Assembly (NCBI GenBank): GCA_009760855.2
Contig: WPIO01000006.1
Location: 9,340,001-9,404,000, forward strand
Reading direction: 5' to 3'
Length of the DNA: 64,000 nt
Origin: Cristatella mucedo
Taxonomy: Eukaryota > Bryozoa > Phylactolaemata > Cristatellidae
Of the stretch, positions 49,758 to 61,569 are shown in pieces (the first letter of the stretch is position 1; every line of letters starts with the position of its first letter). The notes under the pieces are model-generated. The model was not told the origin of the DNA. It saw nothing but the letters and a program-made list of their open reading frames with translations, and ran no database searches. The translations under genes and the position numbers were made by a program.

Positions 49758-50534
49758 ATGTGTATCAGTATCCTATCTACGTAAGAACATCGATTTAGAT
49801 CTCGGGCTCATTTTCGAAAACTATCCATCATCGCAAAAGAAGGCTGTGGTAGATGTCTGCTCCCCACACTGTCTGATAACCGGCATTCCCTATCCAAACA
49901 CTGCTTGAAGCACCCTCCCTACCCCACCCACCCCAGCTACCTCGAGAGTGGGCCCCGTGAATCGTAAGTCACAACAATTATTCTTATCAGCAATTTCTCA
50001 CTCAAAAGTAAGGACTGGTGCTCACACTTTCAAGGATATAGTAAAAACCAGAAATTTCCAAGCTTTTATAGCGACAGCACAGAAAATAATGCAAAGAAGT
50101 ATGCCATTTATTGTAGAAAACATACTGCTACTTTTTCCAGGTATTCTGTATTTAAGGGTAATTGGCGAGAAAATATAGAACAGACCGGTCCAATAATCGA
50201 ATATTTGTTAGGGTACATGCTTGTGGCTTTTACATAACTTTATTTACATTGTAGCTTTGTGCCTTGTAAATTCGATAATTGGCCAACACTGCACGGATCA
50301 ACGTGAAATTTCACGTGTGAGTTTAGCTCTGCTTGTAAACATCTGCATAAGCCCTTTTCCGATTTTGGTAGGACAGGTTTTACTATAAAGAATATGAAGT
50401 TTGAGGTCATGCATAGCAAAACTTATCCAACCAAAATCCAAAATAAGCTACTGCAGAGGTGTACAAGCAGAGGTGGGGTCATATTTGAAATTTTATATTG
50501 ACACGTGCAGTATTAACAGAGCTATCAAATTTAA

Positions 50535-50635
50535 GCTTACTTTACAGCAAATGTACAGTGCCTAGAAAGAAATTTAAGTTCTCTGAAGATGCTATACAAC
50601 TGTATTACTATTATTATTATTATTATTATTATTAC
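50535..50635 (+). repeat. Solo L2 3' tail
   Basis: CTTTACAGCAAATGTACAGT, GCCTAGAAAGAAATTTAAGT, TCTCTGAAGATGCTATACAA and (ATT)n. Confidence 0.78.
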
Positions 50636-51944
50636 AAGGCAGAAGGGTACCGCAAATTAAGCTGTTTAAAAGTCACAAGCATGTCCCTCAACAATCTGCA
50701 CACATGTGCCAAGGTTAAATAAGCTGGTATGAAATTCGCATATGATGCAGAGGTCGGCAAATTTGTTGTCCATAGATATGTTGCTTCCGGTTTACTTCCA
50801 CACAGAGATTATTTTTAGTCGTTTTTGTTGCTTTCCTTTTATGCAGAAATCGCCAAAACTTTAGATCCTGTTTCTGGCATATTTGTCTTTTGAATGGTGC
50901 CCTGCACAAATATTCGATCGTTGGACCAATCTTATCAGTATTTTATCGACATCTACCTTTAAATACAGATTACCTTGAAAAAGTATGGTGCTTGTGCCTA
51001 AAAAACAACTTGCATAAGTTGGTCGCATTCATTTCTGTGCTGTCATGGACACCAGGAAGTCGATTATACAGTAAGTGCATTGATACCACTAATATAGTGC
51101 TCAGCTGCTTGCATTAGCAATACCACATGACCAAACTATGGTATGTTTATGACAATCAGATGAGCAAGGTACTAACTTTGCATAAGCGAGGCATTAAAAA
51201 CTGTGATTGCTAAAGAAATCTGTTGAGTTACAGAGAGTCGTGTTCGTGAGGATTGTCTGAATATATCTGCATATGGTATTATGGCCAACTGAGTATATTC
51301 TGACTGACCTACTGCAGCCGAAAAGTGACTCGACTAAACCTACAGTGAAACTTGGTGCAGAATTCATCTTTCCACAGAATCAGGATTACAAGTATACAGC
51401 CCACAGAGTGAGCAATGTTTAGCCGATCTGGCAGAAATAGTCGCAAAACCATGTCACACGAAGGCAATGATATAGTCAAAGTCCAAATCTCAACCCAATC
51501 GAGCTTAATTAAAAACCCCACTTGTGGACCACGAATGACTTATGATAAAGCCTTCAGGAAGCATGGCCAAGCATTATGTTGGAAATACTTGAGAAACGTA
51601 TTGGTATTGCGGGACATTATTTCACAGTGACTGCTAGAGGCAGCGGTTCTACATACTTTCCAATTGTGTCTCCTTGTTGACAAATCATGCACAAGTCATG
51701 TTCCTGTATGTTAGAATGCTTAATTATGCTGTGATAAGCTCTTGCAGGTGGAAATGTCAAAAAACAATAGCCGGTATTCGAATATAGCCATTCGGCCTCA
51801 CCTGCATGGGCTCGTGTAAGTATTCCGTGACAATATTAACAGATGAGGGTCTGCCAAAGGTCAAACAGTCATCGGATCTTACAAAGTGACATTGGGACCA
51901 TTAAATTGATATGATGACCGCCGAGAAATTAATATTGAAGCCAA

Positions 51945-53466
51945 GCCGGAACGGGTTATGGCGGAACAGCTGAACTCATATATCGAAACCTCACACCTTG
52001 CTAGTAAGTTCCAGTCTGGCTTTAGAGCTAATCACACCACCGAGTCAGCATTGCTTAGGGTATACAACGACCTACTTAGGAATGCAGACATGGGTAGAGT
52101 GTCTCTGCTTGTTTTGCTCGATCTTTCGGCAGCTTTTAATACCATCGATCACAAAGTTCTTCTAGAGCGCCTCTCATCTCACCTGGGCATCACTGGCACT
52201 GCTCTGCAATGGTTCAGGTCCTATCTCAGTGGCAGACTCCAGAGTATTGACGTGAATGGACAAAGATCATCTGAGGTACCTCTGAAATATGGGGTACCTC
52301 AGGGTTCTGTGCTAGGTCCGTTTCTTTTCACGGTTTATACTCTCCCTCTTGCTGATGTGATTGCCAAGCACAATCTAGGCTTTCACTTCTATGCGGATGA
52401 CACTCAGTTGCACCTTTGCTTTAAACCCTCACAGCCTTCGAGCACGGCAAATTCTCTCAACTCACTTGCTGCATGTATCGATGACAGCACATGGATGGCA
52501 GCAAATTTTCCTAAACTAAACGATGATAAAACTAACTTACTAGTTATGGACAAACCCATTGTGATTCACAAATTGGAAAAGCTGACTCTCAAAATTGGCT
52601 CTGCCAGCATGTCTCCTGTTGAATCAGCTCGAAATCTAGGTGTCATATTCCAAAGCGACCTCTCGTTAGACGACCATATCAGCTCCACAGTCAAATCCGC
52701 CTATTTTCAGCTTCATAACATTGCTAAAATTCGGGCTTGTTTAGATAAGGATACCACGTCTAAGTTGGTCCGTGCATTCGTGACATCCTGTCTCGACTTC
52801 TGCAACGCACTGCTTACTGGCCTACCAGCATGTGCGATCAGGCGACTGCAGCTGGTGCAAAACTCAGCAGCTAGGCTTGTCTGTCGTGAGCTTCGCAGTT
52901 GCCACATCACCCCACTTCTCGCCGACCTGCACTGGCTACCAGTCATGCAACGGATTGACTTCAAGGTTTTGTCGCTCACTTTTAGGTCTCTTCATTATTT
53001 GGCTCCAACCTATCTCTCAGATATATTCCTCCATCGTACCACCCGCTTTTCGGAATCCAACAGTCTACAAATACCTCGTACAAACCTAATATCCTTTGGA
53101 GACCATGCATTTAGTTCGTATGCTCCCAAAGCCTGGAACTCCCTCCCGACCTGCATCAGAACATCCCTTGACCTGACCACATTTAAAAGGAACCTAAAAA
53201 CACACCTATTTAGGACAGCATTTAGTGGGTCCGTGTGATTCGTCCTTGATGTGCTTATGCGTGCTGATACTGTGCATGCTGCCACTAACCACATTTGCAT
53301 GCTGACCCTGTGCATGTCACCCCTAACCATGCTATTAATTTTGTTTGTTTATCAAGCATGATATTACTCACCGTTCAATTGCATTTCCCTTTGCAGCAAA
53401 TATAAAGCGCCTAGACAGAGATTAAGTTCTCTGAGGGCACTTTATCAAGTGCATTATTATTATTAT
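51945..53466 (+). mobile_element. L2/CR1-type LINE with 426-codon reverse-transcriptase frame
   Basis: The best-preserved element. Frame 51958-53238 contains RT motif A (LLDLSAAFNTIDHKVLLERL), motif B ([17 protein letters not shown]), the catalytic YADD in [14 protein letters not shown], and motif E ([14 protein letters not shown]). It then has the C-terminal region [16 protein letters not shown] and the end FRTAFSGSV. It is 5'-truncated just before AEQLNSYIETSH, so the fingers part and endonuclease are absent. The 3' UTR ends in the hairpin tail and (ATT)n. The RT core is uninterrupted, implying a fairly recent insertion, but the element cannot be autonomous. Confidence 0.93.
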
Positions 53467-53469
53467 AAG

Positions 53470-54303
53470 CCGTATTGATTAATCATATCGTCTAGTTCTC
53501 ATCCTCATCCTTGCAAAGATCGCCAGGGTACTCACTATACACTCTCACCTCCGATAAGCACATGACAAAAAGGAAGGTCTTTGGCGAACTCCCCTGTCCA
53601 CCAAGCAAATTATGCCAGCTGAGTTCCCAAGAAGCTTGATCAATTGGCTAGACGAAAGGGTAGCAGTAGGCTTCTAGCCAGCAATTTTCAGGAGGCTGGG
53701 CTTTTTTTAGGGAGTCTTAACCATGGACTTGCCTTAGCCAGCCAAGCACAGTGGATGGCATTCCTCCCATCTCTCGATGGAAGCATGAAGCCAACAATTA
53801 ACAAGTAGGGCAAACAAGATGGTACTGCTTACGGTTAATGAAGCGGTCTACAGACATTAAGAAGCAGTCAGACAGCAGTGAGCTGGCCTGTCGAGCAAAG
53901 TGCTAGAGCCCTACCAAAGAGTTTTGCTGCCATCTTAAGCAGGAGCTGTCATGCTCTTAGTCTAGTCCGTAGCTTACTGCTATCTATGCACTGGCTTCCA
54001 CAAGGCAACCCCTATCCCTGAAGAACAGTTTTCCTATACCTGGGGGCTAGTGATAAATCATGCATCTGCCAGCTCTATTTTTTACTGTTAGGTAGCACAA
54101 AGTGTCGCATGCTTGTCTCTCCTGACACTCAAAAGATAGTAGTAACGACAAAACAGTAGCAAAAACGATCAGATCGGTTATTTGACATTGACTGAACGAA
54201 CGTATGACAAGTGTGTGAGTATGCAGCACAGATGGCAGTAGAATCATCTTCCCGAGGAGGAGTATACAACGACTCTACCGCATCACTTAGAATACTTTGA
54301 GAA

Positions 54304-54346
<43 letters not shown>

Positions 54347-54490
54347 CGATCAATAGCATACCAAAGGACGATCAGAAAGCAAATTTCCTTAATTGCCTGG
54401 TCCCAAAATATATGGGCTTATTCGTAGCTATAAGGCTGCAGAAAAGCCCAGCGATGACCTTTTCGTGGAGCAAGAAACTTTTTGGGCATG
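53470..54490. other. Spacer between two L2 elements
   Basis: No gene recognised. It holds an (AT)n run at 54311-54344. Confidence 0.4.
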
Positions 54491-54496
54491 TAACTT

Positions 54497-56460
54497 TATA
54501 ATAATAATAATAATATTGCACTTGATAAAGCGCCCTGAGAGAACTTAATCTCTTTCTAGGCGCTTTACATTTGCTGCAAAGTGATACGCAATAGAATAGT
54601 AAGTAAAATCATGCTTGAAAAACAAACAAAATGAATAACATGGTTAGGGGTTACATGCACTGGGTCAGCATGCAAATGTGGTTAGTGGCAGCATGAACAG
54701 TGTCAGCACGCATAAGCACATCGAGGACGAATCACAAGGACCCACTAAATGCTGTCCTAAATAGGTATGTTTTTAAGTTTCTTTTAAATGTGGTCAGGTC
54801 AGGGGATGTTCTGATGCAGGTCGGGAGGGAGTTCCAGGCTGTGGGAGCATACGAGCTAAATGCACGGTCTCCAAAGGATTTAAGGTTTGTACGAGGTATT
54901 TCTAGACTGTTGGATTCCGAAAAGCGAGTGGTACGATGCTTTGCCTGATGGGGTAGTATCTCTGAAAGATAGGCTGGAGCCATAGAATGAAGAGACCTAA
55001 AAGTGAGCGACAAAACCTTGAAGTCAATCCGTTGCTTGACTGGTAACCAGTGCAGGTCGGCGAGAAGTGGAGTAATGTGGCAACTGCGACGCTCACGACA
55101 GACAAGCCTAGCTGCAGAGTTTTGCACCAGCTGCAATCGCCTGATCGCACATGCTGGTAGGCCAGTAAGCAGTGAGTTGCAGAAGTCGAGACGAGATGTC
55201 ACGAATGCATGGACCAACTTGGACGTGGTATCCTTATCTAAACAAGCCCTAATTTTAGCAATGTTATGAAGCTGAAAATAGGCTGATTTGACTGTGGAGC
55301 TGATGTGGTCGTCTAACGAGAGGTCGCTTTGGAATATGACACCTAGATTTCGAGCTGATGCAACTGGAGATATGCTGGCAGAGCCAATTTTGAAAGTCAG
55401 CCTTTCCAATTTCTGAATAACACTAGGTTTGCCCATAACTAGTAAGTTAGTTTTATCATCGTTTAGTTTTAGAAAATTTGCTGCCATCCATGATCGGATG
55501 TCATCAATGCATGCAGCAAGTGAGTTGAGAGAATTTGACGTGCTCGAAGGCTGGGAGGGATCAAAGCAAAGGTACAACTGAGTGTCATCCGCATAGAAGT
55601 GAAAGCCTAGATTGTGCTTGGCAATCACATCAGCGAGAGGGAGAGTATAAACGGTGAAAAGGACCGGACCTAGCACAGAGCCCTGAGGTACTCCATATTT
55701 TAGAGGTACTTCAGATGATCTTTTGTCCATTTCACGTCAACACTCTGGAGTCTCCCACTGAGATAGGACCTGAACCACTGCAGAGCAGTGCCAGTGATGC
55801 CCAGGCGAGATGAGAGGCGCTCTAGAAGTACTTTGTGATCGATGGTATCAAAAGCTGCCGAAAGATCGAGCAAAACAAGAAGAGACACTCTACCCATGTC
55901 TGCATTCCTAAGTAGGTCGTTGTATACCCGAAGCAATGCTGACTCTGTGGAGTGATTAGCTCTAAAGCCAGACTGGAACTTACTAGCAAGGTGTGAGGTT
56001 TCGATATACGAGTTCAGCTGGTCTGCCACGACCCGTTCCAGTGTCTTTGATAGGAATGGTAGAAGGGAGACTGGGCGGTAGTTGTTTAAGTTCTCTTGGT
56101 CTAGTGTAGCTTTCTTGAGAAGTGGCCTGACTACAGCTTTTTTGAAAGGTGCTGGGACCTGACCTGAGGCTAATGACATATTAATGATGTTGGTTATGCA
56201 TGGCAGCAGCAGATCAATGCAACGTAGGAGCAGGACAGTGGGAATAGGGTCCAGTGGACTTGTTGTCTTCTTTGATTGAGATACGAGCTTTAGGACTACA
56301 TCACTAGTGACCTGTTTAAATGCAGACATTGAGGCGCAGCCAGGAACCGAGGAACAGCATTCTAGTGGAAAGGTTGTCATCGCAGGGATGGATTCCCTGA
56401 TTTTGTCTATCTTCTGCACAAAGAATCGAGAGAAGCGATCGAGAGAACTTTCCCCAGCAC
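54497..56460 (-). mobile_element. L2/CR1-type LINE, longest copy, one frameshift
   Basis: Two overlapping minus frames (56506-55700 and 55730-54732) make up one protein. The first runs from LDRFSRFFVQKIDKI through the fingers region (VVRPLLKKATLDQENLNNYR) and LLDLSAAFDTIDHKVLLERL. The second starts at motif B ([19 protein letters not shown]) and has [13 protein letters not shown] and the end FRTAFSGSL. They are separated near 55715 by two extra A bases in A runs relative to the copy at 52255. The tail and (ATT)n lie at 54497-54580. The 5' end runs into a 46-bp tandem array. Confidence 0.92.
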
Positions 56461-56690
56461 TACAAGAAATCGCCAAAGCTATTGGGCGTGTACCTTTCAC
56501 CAGCACTACAAGAAATCGCCAAAGCTATTGGGCGTGTACCTTTCCCCAGCACTACAAGAAATCACCAAAGCTATTGGGCGTGTACCTTTCCCCAGCACTA
56601 CAAGAAATCACCAAAGCTATTGGGCGTGTACCTTTCACCAGCACTACAAGAAATCACCAAAGCTACAAATTCCAAAGCAGACGCCGCTAA
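56455..56690. repeat. 46-bp tandem repeat at the L2 5' end
   Basis: Five unit starts at 56455, 56501, 56547, 56593 and 56639 (CAGCACTACAAGAAATC...), period exactly 46 bp. Units differ by one or two bases (TTTCAC/TTTCCC, ATCGCC/ATCACC). The first unit is contiguous with L2 sequence. Confidence 0.92.
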
Positions 56691-56699
56691 TATGAGCTT

Positions 56700-58070
56700 G
56701 TGTCCCAACTGAAGGCGACTGCTGTGCACCACAGCACAGCCTATTTTGATAGCAACGTTATTAGGCATCGAGTACACTTGCATATTGAGATAGCTGCAAA
56801 GCCACCGGTCACCGGTTTCTTAGTGAGGGAGGCTTGCCGCTCGACATCACCACTAACATTGCAGCCACAGCTGAGCATCCCAAAATGAAGCTCGATTCTT
56901 GGCAGAATCGCATTTTGATTACAGCCAGAGCTTCGACAAGCTCCCTTATCAAGCTCACATTAAACAGCAGCCTCGTGTCATGCAGGGCTCGAGATCACAT
57001 TTGAGCAGCCGGTGGGCAACTCCACATCATGAGCTTTAAGTGGGGAAGGGCCATGAACGTCTACCACATCAAAGTTAAATGGTCGGCATCGTCCTCAAGC
57101 ACAGAAGCCATAGAAAGACACACTCCACAAAAAACCAGAAGCAACATAAGATGCAGAGCAGAAACCTAACAACGACTTCAATATCTGAGCATGAGACACC
57201 CCACATAGAGATGGAGACGAACTCATTCATATGATCAAAGGCCAAGCATCACCAACATAACTGGTTACAGCCAGCATCGTTGGACAAGACGTCCGTGGAG
57301 TTTGATGTGAAGTCAAGCAGGTCAAGTCTGCTAGCCAACACACGACAAATTGTAGGCTTACCGATTCACCGATCCCTTCAGCAAATATCAGTTATGAGTG
57401 CCCCAATAAAAAAAGTTTGCAGACTTTACAGCCTATGGAAGTAGCGTGGTCTGCTGACCGTTATGAGCTGGTAACGAACTAGCTTTCTATCTTAGTAATC
57501 GGAGAGCAACATGTGCCTCTGCTGGCCACAGAGCACATTTCAGAATAATCTTGAACTCGGGTCACCAAACACATCTCACCAGATTTCACTCGGGGATGAC
57601 GTATCAGCTCCTAGAAAAATATTCGGTACTGTTCAACAGCTCTCATATGGAGTTTGCTGGCCTACGTGCTTCACTGCATCTTAAGTCAGGGACTGTACTG
57701 CTACATTTTAGGCATAGAACTATATTATTTGTACAGAGCTTGAAAAATTGTGAAAATGATAGTGACATGATTGTAGCGCTGGAAAAAGTAGATGGGCAAT
57801 GTCAGTTGTGCAAGTCACTAAACCTGATGATACTGTCTGCCTATGGGGTGACCGTAACGATTGTTAAAAGTGACCATAATATAAAATAGTTCACGATTTC
57901 GACATAAGAGTATCAGAATTCTGCAGCAGATAAAGGCTCTAGGGAAGAAAACACCATATATTGCTTATCCAGCTGCAACTAACATGCTTCCACCTGAGAA
58001 CCTACCGTCTCCGTGAAAAAACAGTAATGAACAAACTTGCACTATCTGCAGAAAGGCTGGTCTAACTAAA
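56700..58070. other. No gene recognised
   Basis: Includes a 112-codon plus frame (57551-57889) with no recognised motif. No repeat family identified. Confidence 0.35.
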
Positions 58071-58340
58071 ACATAGCAACTGTCATATTTTACAACTTGT
58101 CACCAATCTGCACCGACTTCTTGTCAAACAGTGTAATGGCAATGAGGTCCCGCCACTCACTATAAGGTCTCTTCATTCTCTAGCTCTAGCCTACCTATCT
58201 GAAACACTACCTAAACCAGTTCCCTATAGTACACCCCAGTCTGGCGACTCTGGTCGCATGGCTGTGCCTCAGACAAACCTCAAATCCTTTGGAAACTATG
58301 CATGCAGTTTGTATGCCCCCAAAGCCTGGGGCTGACTGGA
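58070..58340 (+). mobile_element. Degenerate L2 fragment
   Basis: ACCGACTTCTTGTCAAACAG, CTCACTATAAGGTCTCTTCA, CAAACCTCAAATCCTTTGGA and CCCCAAAGCCTGG follow the order of the LINE C-terminal coding region. It is cut off by the following microsatellite. Confidence 0.6.
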
Positions 58341-58342
58341 CT

Positions 58343-58387
58343 TACATCACGACCACACACACACATTCACACACACATTCACACACA

Positions 58388-58422
<35 letters not shown>

Positions 58423-58530
58423 TCACACTCACTCACTCACTCACTCACTCACTCACTCACTCACAAACTCACTCACACACTCACAGAGAGAGAGAGAGAG
58501 AGCGAGAGAGACAGACAGACAGACAGAAGA
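58343..58530. repeat. Compound microsatellite (CA)n(CACT)n(GA)n(ACAG)n
   Basis: CA, CATTCA, CACT, GA and ACAG blocks in succession over about 185 bp. Confidence 0.95.
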
Positions 58531-58561
58531 TAGGTAAGATTGCTTGGATCAGGGTACTCAC

Positions 58562-58741
58562 AAAGAGTGCTGGGAAGAGGCCGTAAATCTAGCTCAAAGC
58601 TCCCGGAAGGTGTAGATAAGATCTGCCAGTCTGGCAGCCACTGTAAGTACAGCAACAATTTACCTCGGACATGGACAGACTGCAAGCTCTTTGTCACCGG
58701 ACAAAGAGCTATAGTTATAATCAGGTGTGCACACAAAACTG
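58562..58741 (-). other. Candidate internal exon with strong splice sites, unassigned
   Basis: 180 nt between an excellent acceptor (ACTTTCTTTCTCAG) and donor (GTGAGT), open in one frame, phase 1 to phase 1. It encodes PVTKSLQSVHVRGKLLLYLQ, WLPDWQILSTPSGSFELDL and RPLPSTL. No family recognised. Orientation matches PAAF1 and it lies upstream of it, so it may be a 5' exon of that gene or belong to another. It is not similar enough to the PAAF1 N-terminal region to assign. Confidence 0.3.
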
Positions 58742-59309
58742 CTGAGAAAGAAAGTTTACCAATGGATGGAAAACCAAAAACTTTCGACGCAAGCGAGAAA
58801 CTATCTTAAAATCTCTAGTTTAATGCTCTTACGATGGAGCTATCGTGATTACTGTCCATTCGATGTTTAACACCGGTTGGCATCTCTTCCTCTCCCTCCC
58901 AACCCATCCATCTGTGTCTCCTTAAGGTTCCTGTGCTCAGCCAATCTGTTTCACTTTAAGTGACAAAAACAGTTCACGTGGCAACCTTCTGAGACCGTAT
59001 GTGGATAATTGGTCGAACAAACCAAAAGCTGGCCTTTTTTGACATGACCTTGATGTCTTGAAGAACTGCAATTCGAGATCCACAGAACAGCTGGCGAGGT
59101 TTCCATTTACTTTTTCGGAGCAACGTCAAGCATAGCTCTCAAGCCTGTCTTTTGGTATGAGGCTCCACATACAATCTCGGCACAACATAAATTCTGGCAA
59201 GGGCTCTGACAAGGAACAACTTGAAAAGCAGCTAAACTGCCGGATAACAGCCTACACGTATGCCACGTCCCCTGCTGCATTGCATAATGGCTGTCTTCAA
59301 AGAGAGCAA

Positions 59310-59390
59310 TTTACAGCACACAGCTGCCTTTAAAGTACATGCCCCTACAAAGGCAGGTGTATTCAACCAGGCCAACTGAGCTACAAAAAT
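59310..59390 (-). mobile_element. tRNA-like A-box relic
   Basis: On minus TTTGTAGCTCAGTTGGCCTG has a perfect A-box consensus (TAGCTCAGTTGG). No clear B box follows, so it is not called a tRNA gene. Confidence 0.3.
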
Positions 59391-60519
59391 CAAAGCATCT
59401 AGATTGCAAGATGCCTGGGCATCTAGGCATCTAGGCATCTTTCAGGCAGCAAGCAGTTCACCTGCTGCTGCTAACTGACGAACCTGAACCGAATGTGGCT
59501 TGACTGAGTGCTTTCGCTAGCTTTTGGCAGATGTTATCTAGATTTCTAAACATTGCATACCATAGTAAACTGTGAAGAATGTTAAAACATTGACATGCAT
59601 CAAGTCACGTATGAACTGACTACTGCTTAGGCAAGTTTCAGCTTTGGCAGGATATCGTGCCGGCCTACACTCTCAGCTTTTTCGGGTAGCAGTCGTCTTA
59701 CTCATGCCAACGTACGTGAATATAACGAATATACGACTATTAACAAGCAACATTGGAGAATATTGGCATAAACACGGGCGACAGTACATTGCAAGGCCAG
59801 AATCACAGCTCAGCTGTGAATCTAGCTTTACACACGTGGATAGAGTCCCTAGCTGCAGTTGAAGCTTTCATAGCAGCAAAGTACACGATGGAAAATGTGT
59901 CAGCCTGACGACCTTATTTGCTACAGCACCTTCTGCTGGACTGCCACTCTCTCACTCGCTAACATGACTCCAAGAAAGCAGCCTTATTGCTTGCTGCTAT
60001 ACTTCTTCTGCTGAGCTCCGGCAGCTTATTCCGGTCCCCCATCTCCAGCTACTTATATCCTTTACTCGCATGGGTGTCGACGACATGCCATCGGTGGATT
60101 AATTATCAGCCTTAGAGGAAGTCTGCATGCTAAGCCGTGGCACCTCTGATGCCAGGTGCCTGGTGGGCCATTTGCTTGCAGGAGATATTCAAGACCAAGC
60201 TTACTTTGTCTAACAATCTAGCGAGAGTACAGATTGGGATTAATAATGTGTTTTGTCTTCGTGTGCATCTTTTCAACAGTTACAGCTTCCCACCTTTATA
60301 AAGCATTAATGTGGATTGGTACTGAAAACAAGCTAGTGTTTCCGGAGCACTTGACGAGACTCTGTTTGCTTTCTCTTAAAAAAAATATGCCTTAATACTT
60401 TTCAAAATTTCAAGCACAGCTTACGGGATCATGTGGTGCTATGCAAGTCCATGCGAATTCGTGAATTCATTCAAGAGCATGGCCCAGATTAAGCCCACAT
60501 GTCCCCTCCTAATTTGTCC

Positions 60520-60623
60520 ACGGTTAAAAAGAAACAAAAACTCATCTATTTATCACAGCATTTAGTGGGTCTCTGCGATTCGTCCTTTATGTGCTTACGT
60601 GTGCTGATACTGTGCATGCTGCC
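60520..60623 (+). mobile_element. Small L2 3' fragment
   Basis: TTAAAAAGAAACAAAAACTC, ATTTAGTGGGTCTCTGCGAT, TCGTCCTTTATGTGCTTACG and TGCTGATACTGTGCATGCTG match the end of the LINE frame and start of its 3' UTR. A CT-rich microsatellite follows. Confidence 0.72.
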
Positions 60624-60729
60624 ACTCTCTCTCTCCTTCTCTTTCTCTCTCCCTCTCTTCCTCTCTCCCTCTCTTTCTCTCTCCCTCTCTCCATCTATCC
60701 ATCTCTCCATCTATCCATCTATCTATCTA

Positions 60730-60772
<43 letters not shown>
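60624..60772. repeat. (CT)n/(CTTT)n/(CCAT)n/(CTAT)n microsatellite
   Basis: About 150 bp of pyrimidine-rich simple repeats in several blocks. Confidence 0.93.
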
Positions 60773-60773
<1 letters not shown>

Positions 60774-61449
60774 CACTTCATATTCCACTCACACACACAA
60801 ATCATGGTTTTTTTTACAGGTTTTTACATTTTGCAAGTACTCAATATATCATACGTCGAGTAAGAAGGCTCCTGGATCATGCATCACAAAGTTTTGAACT
60901 ATGCCATCACTAATTATGAGCTGTCCTGCTGCAACATGCCAATATTAAAATGCAGCATTTAAGGACAATAATTAAGAACTTAATTCTCTAATAGCTTCCA
61001 GCAAATACCTAGATGCTCGGAGCTAGCACTTTAATGCACACACCTCAATCATGCCACCGAGTACCAGTTAGGCAACCAAAGGTTATATCGCTCTGTCCAT
61101 CCGTTGGCAGTCACATCGATAGCGACAACCTGGCAGCTGCAAAATCAAAAGTTTCTGCTGCTGTTCAATAAAAGCCAGCTCAGCTTTTCGACTCACTTCC
61201 TGCTCGTCCAGAGTCATGTGCACTGTTCCCTCTTTACACCACAATGGCTGCATCCGTGCAATGCAAGGGTGCTCAAACTGACGAGGGTGCTCAAACTAAA
61301 GGCAACTGCTGATCTTGGACGAAATACAGTTTTCGGACAGCTGCTACTTTCTAATAATGTGAAGCAGGCAGTGGACAGCCAAGAGAGCTGCCGGACTAGC
61401 CTTGAGCAAGACTTAGAAACTCCTTGGCATGTCTATGCCATTCGAAGTG

Positions 61450-61560
61450 AGGTCACGGTGGACAAGACGGCAATCCTTTATTGCCAGCTGCAGGTAGGGT
61501 GATAGCAGCTAAGGCTCTTCTGCCGATAAATAACTGAGGCATTTAATTCAGCCGACCCTT
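61450..61560 (+). mobile_element. SINE body fragment
   Basis: GGCAATCCTTTATTGCCAGC, TGATAGCAGCTAAGGCTCTT, CTGCCGATAAATAACTGAGG and CATTTAATTCAGCC parallel the group 1 SINE body. The tRNA-like head is not recognisable. Confidence 0.5.
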
Positions 61561-61569
61561 ACCTTTAAC

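Noticed and set aside
58289-58586. Open frames rich in His/Thr/Ser repeats
   Set aside because: They are translations of CA/CACT microsatellites next to an L2 remnant.
61060-61136. Minus segment after a good acceptor reading NGWTERYNLWLP, reminiscent of a chromo-barrel or a WD40 strand
   Set aside because: Only about 25 codons before a stop, no clear donor and similarity too short to assign.
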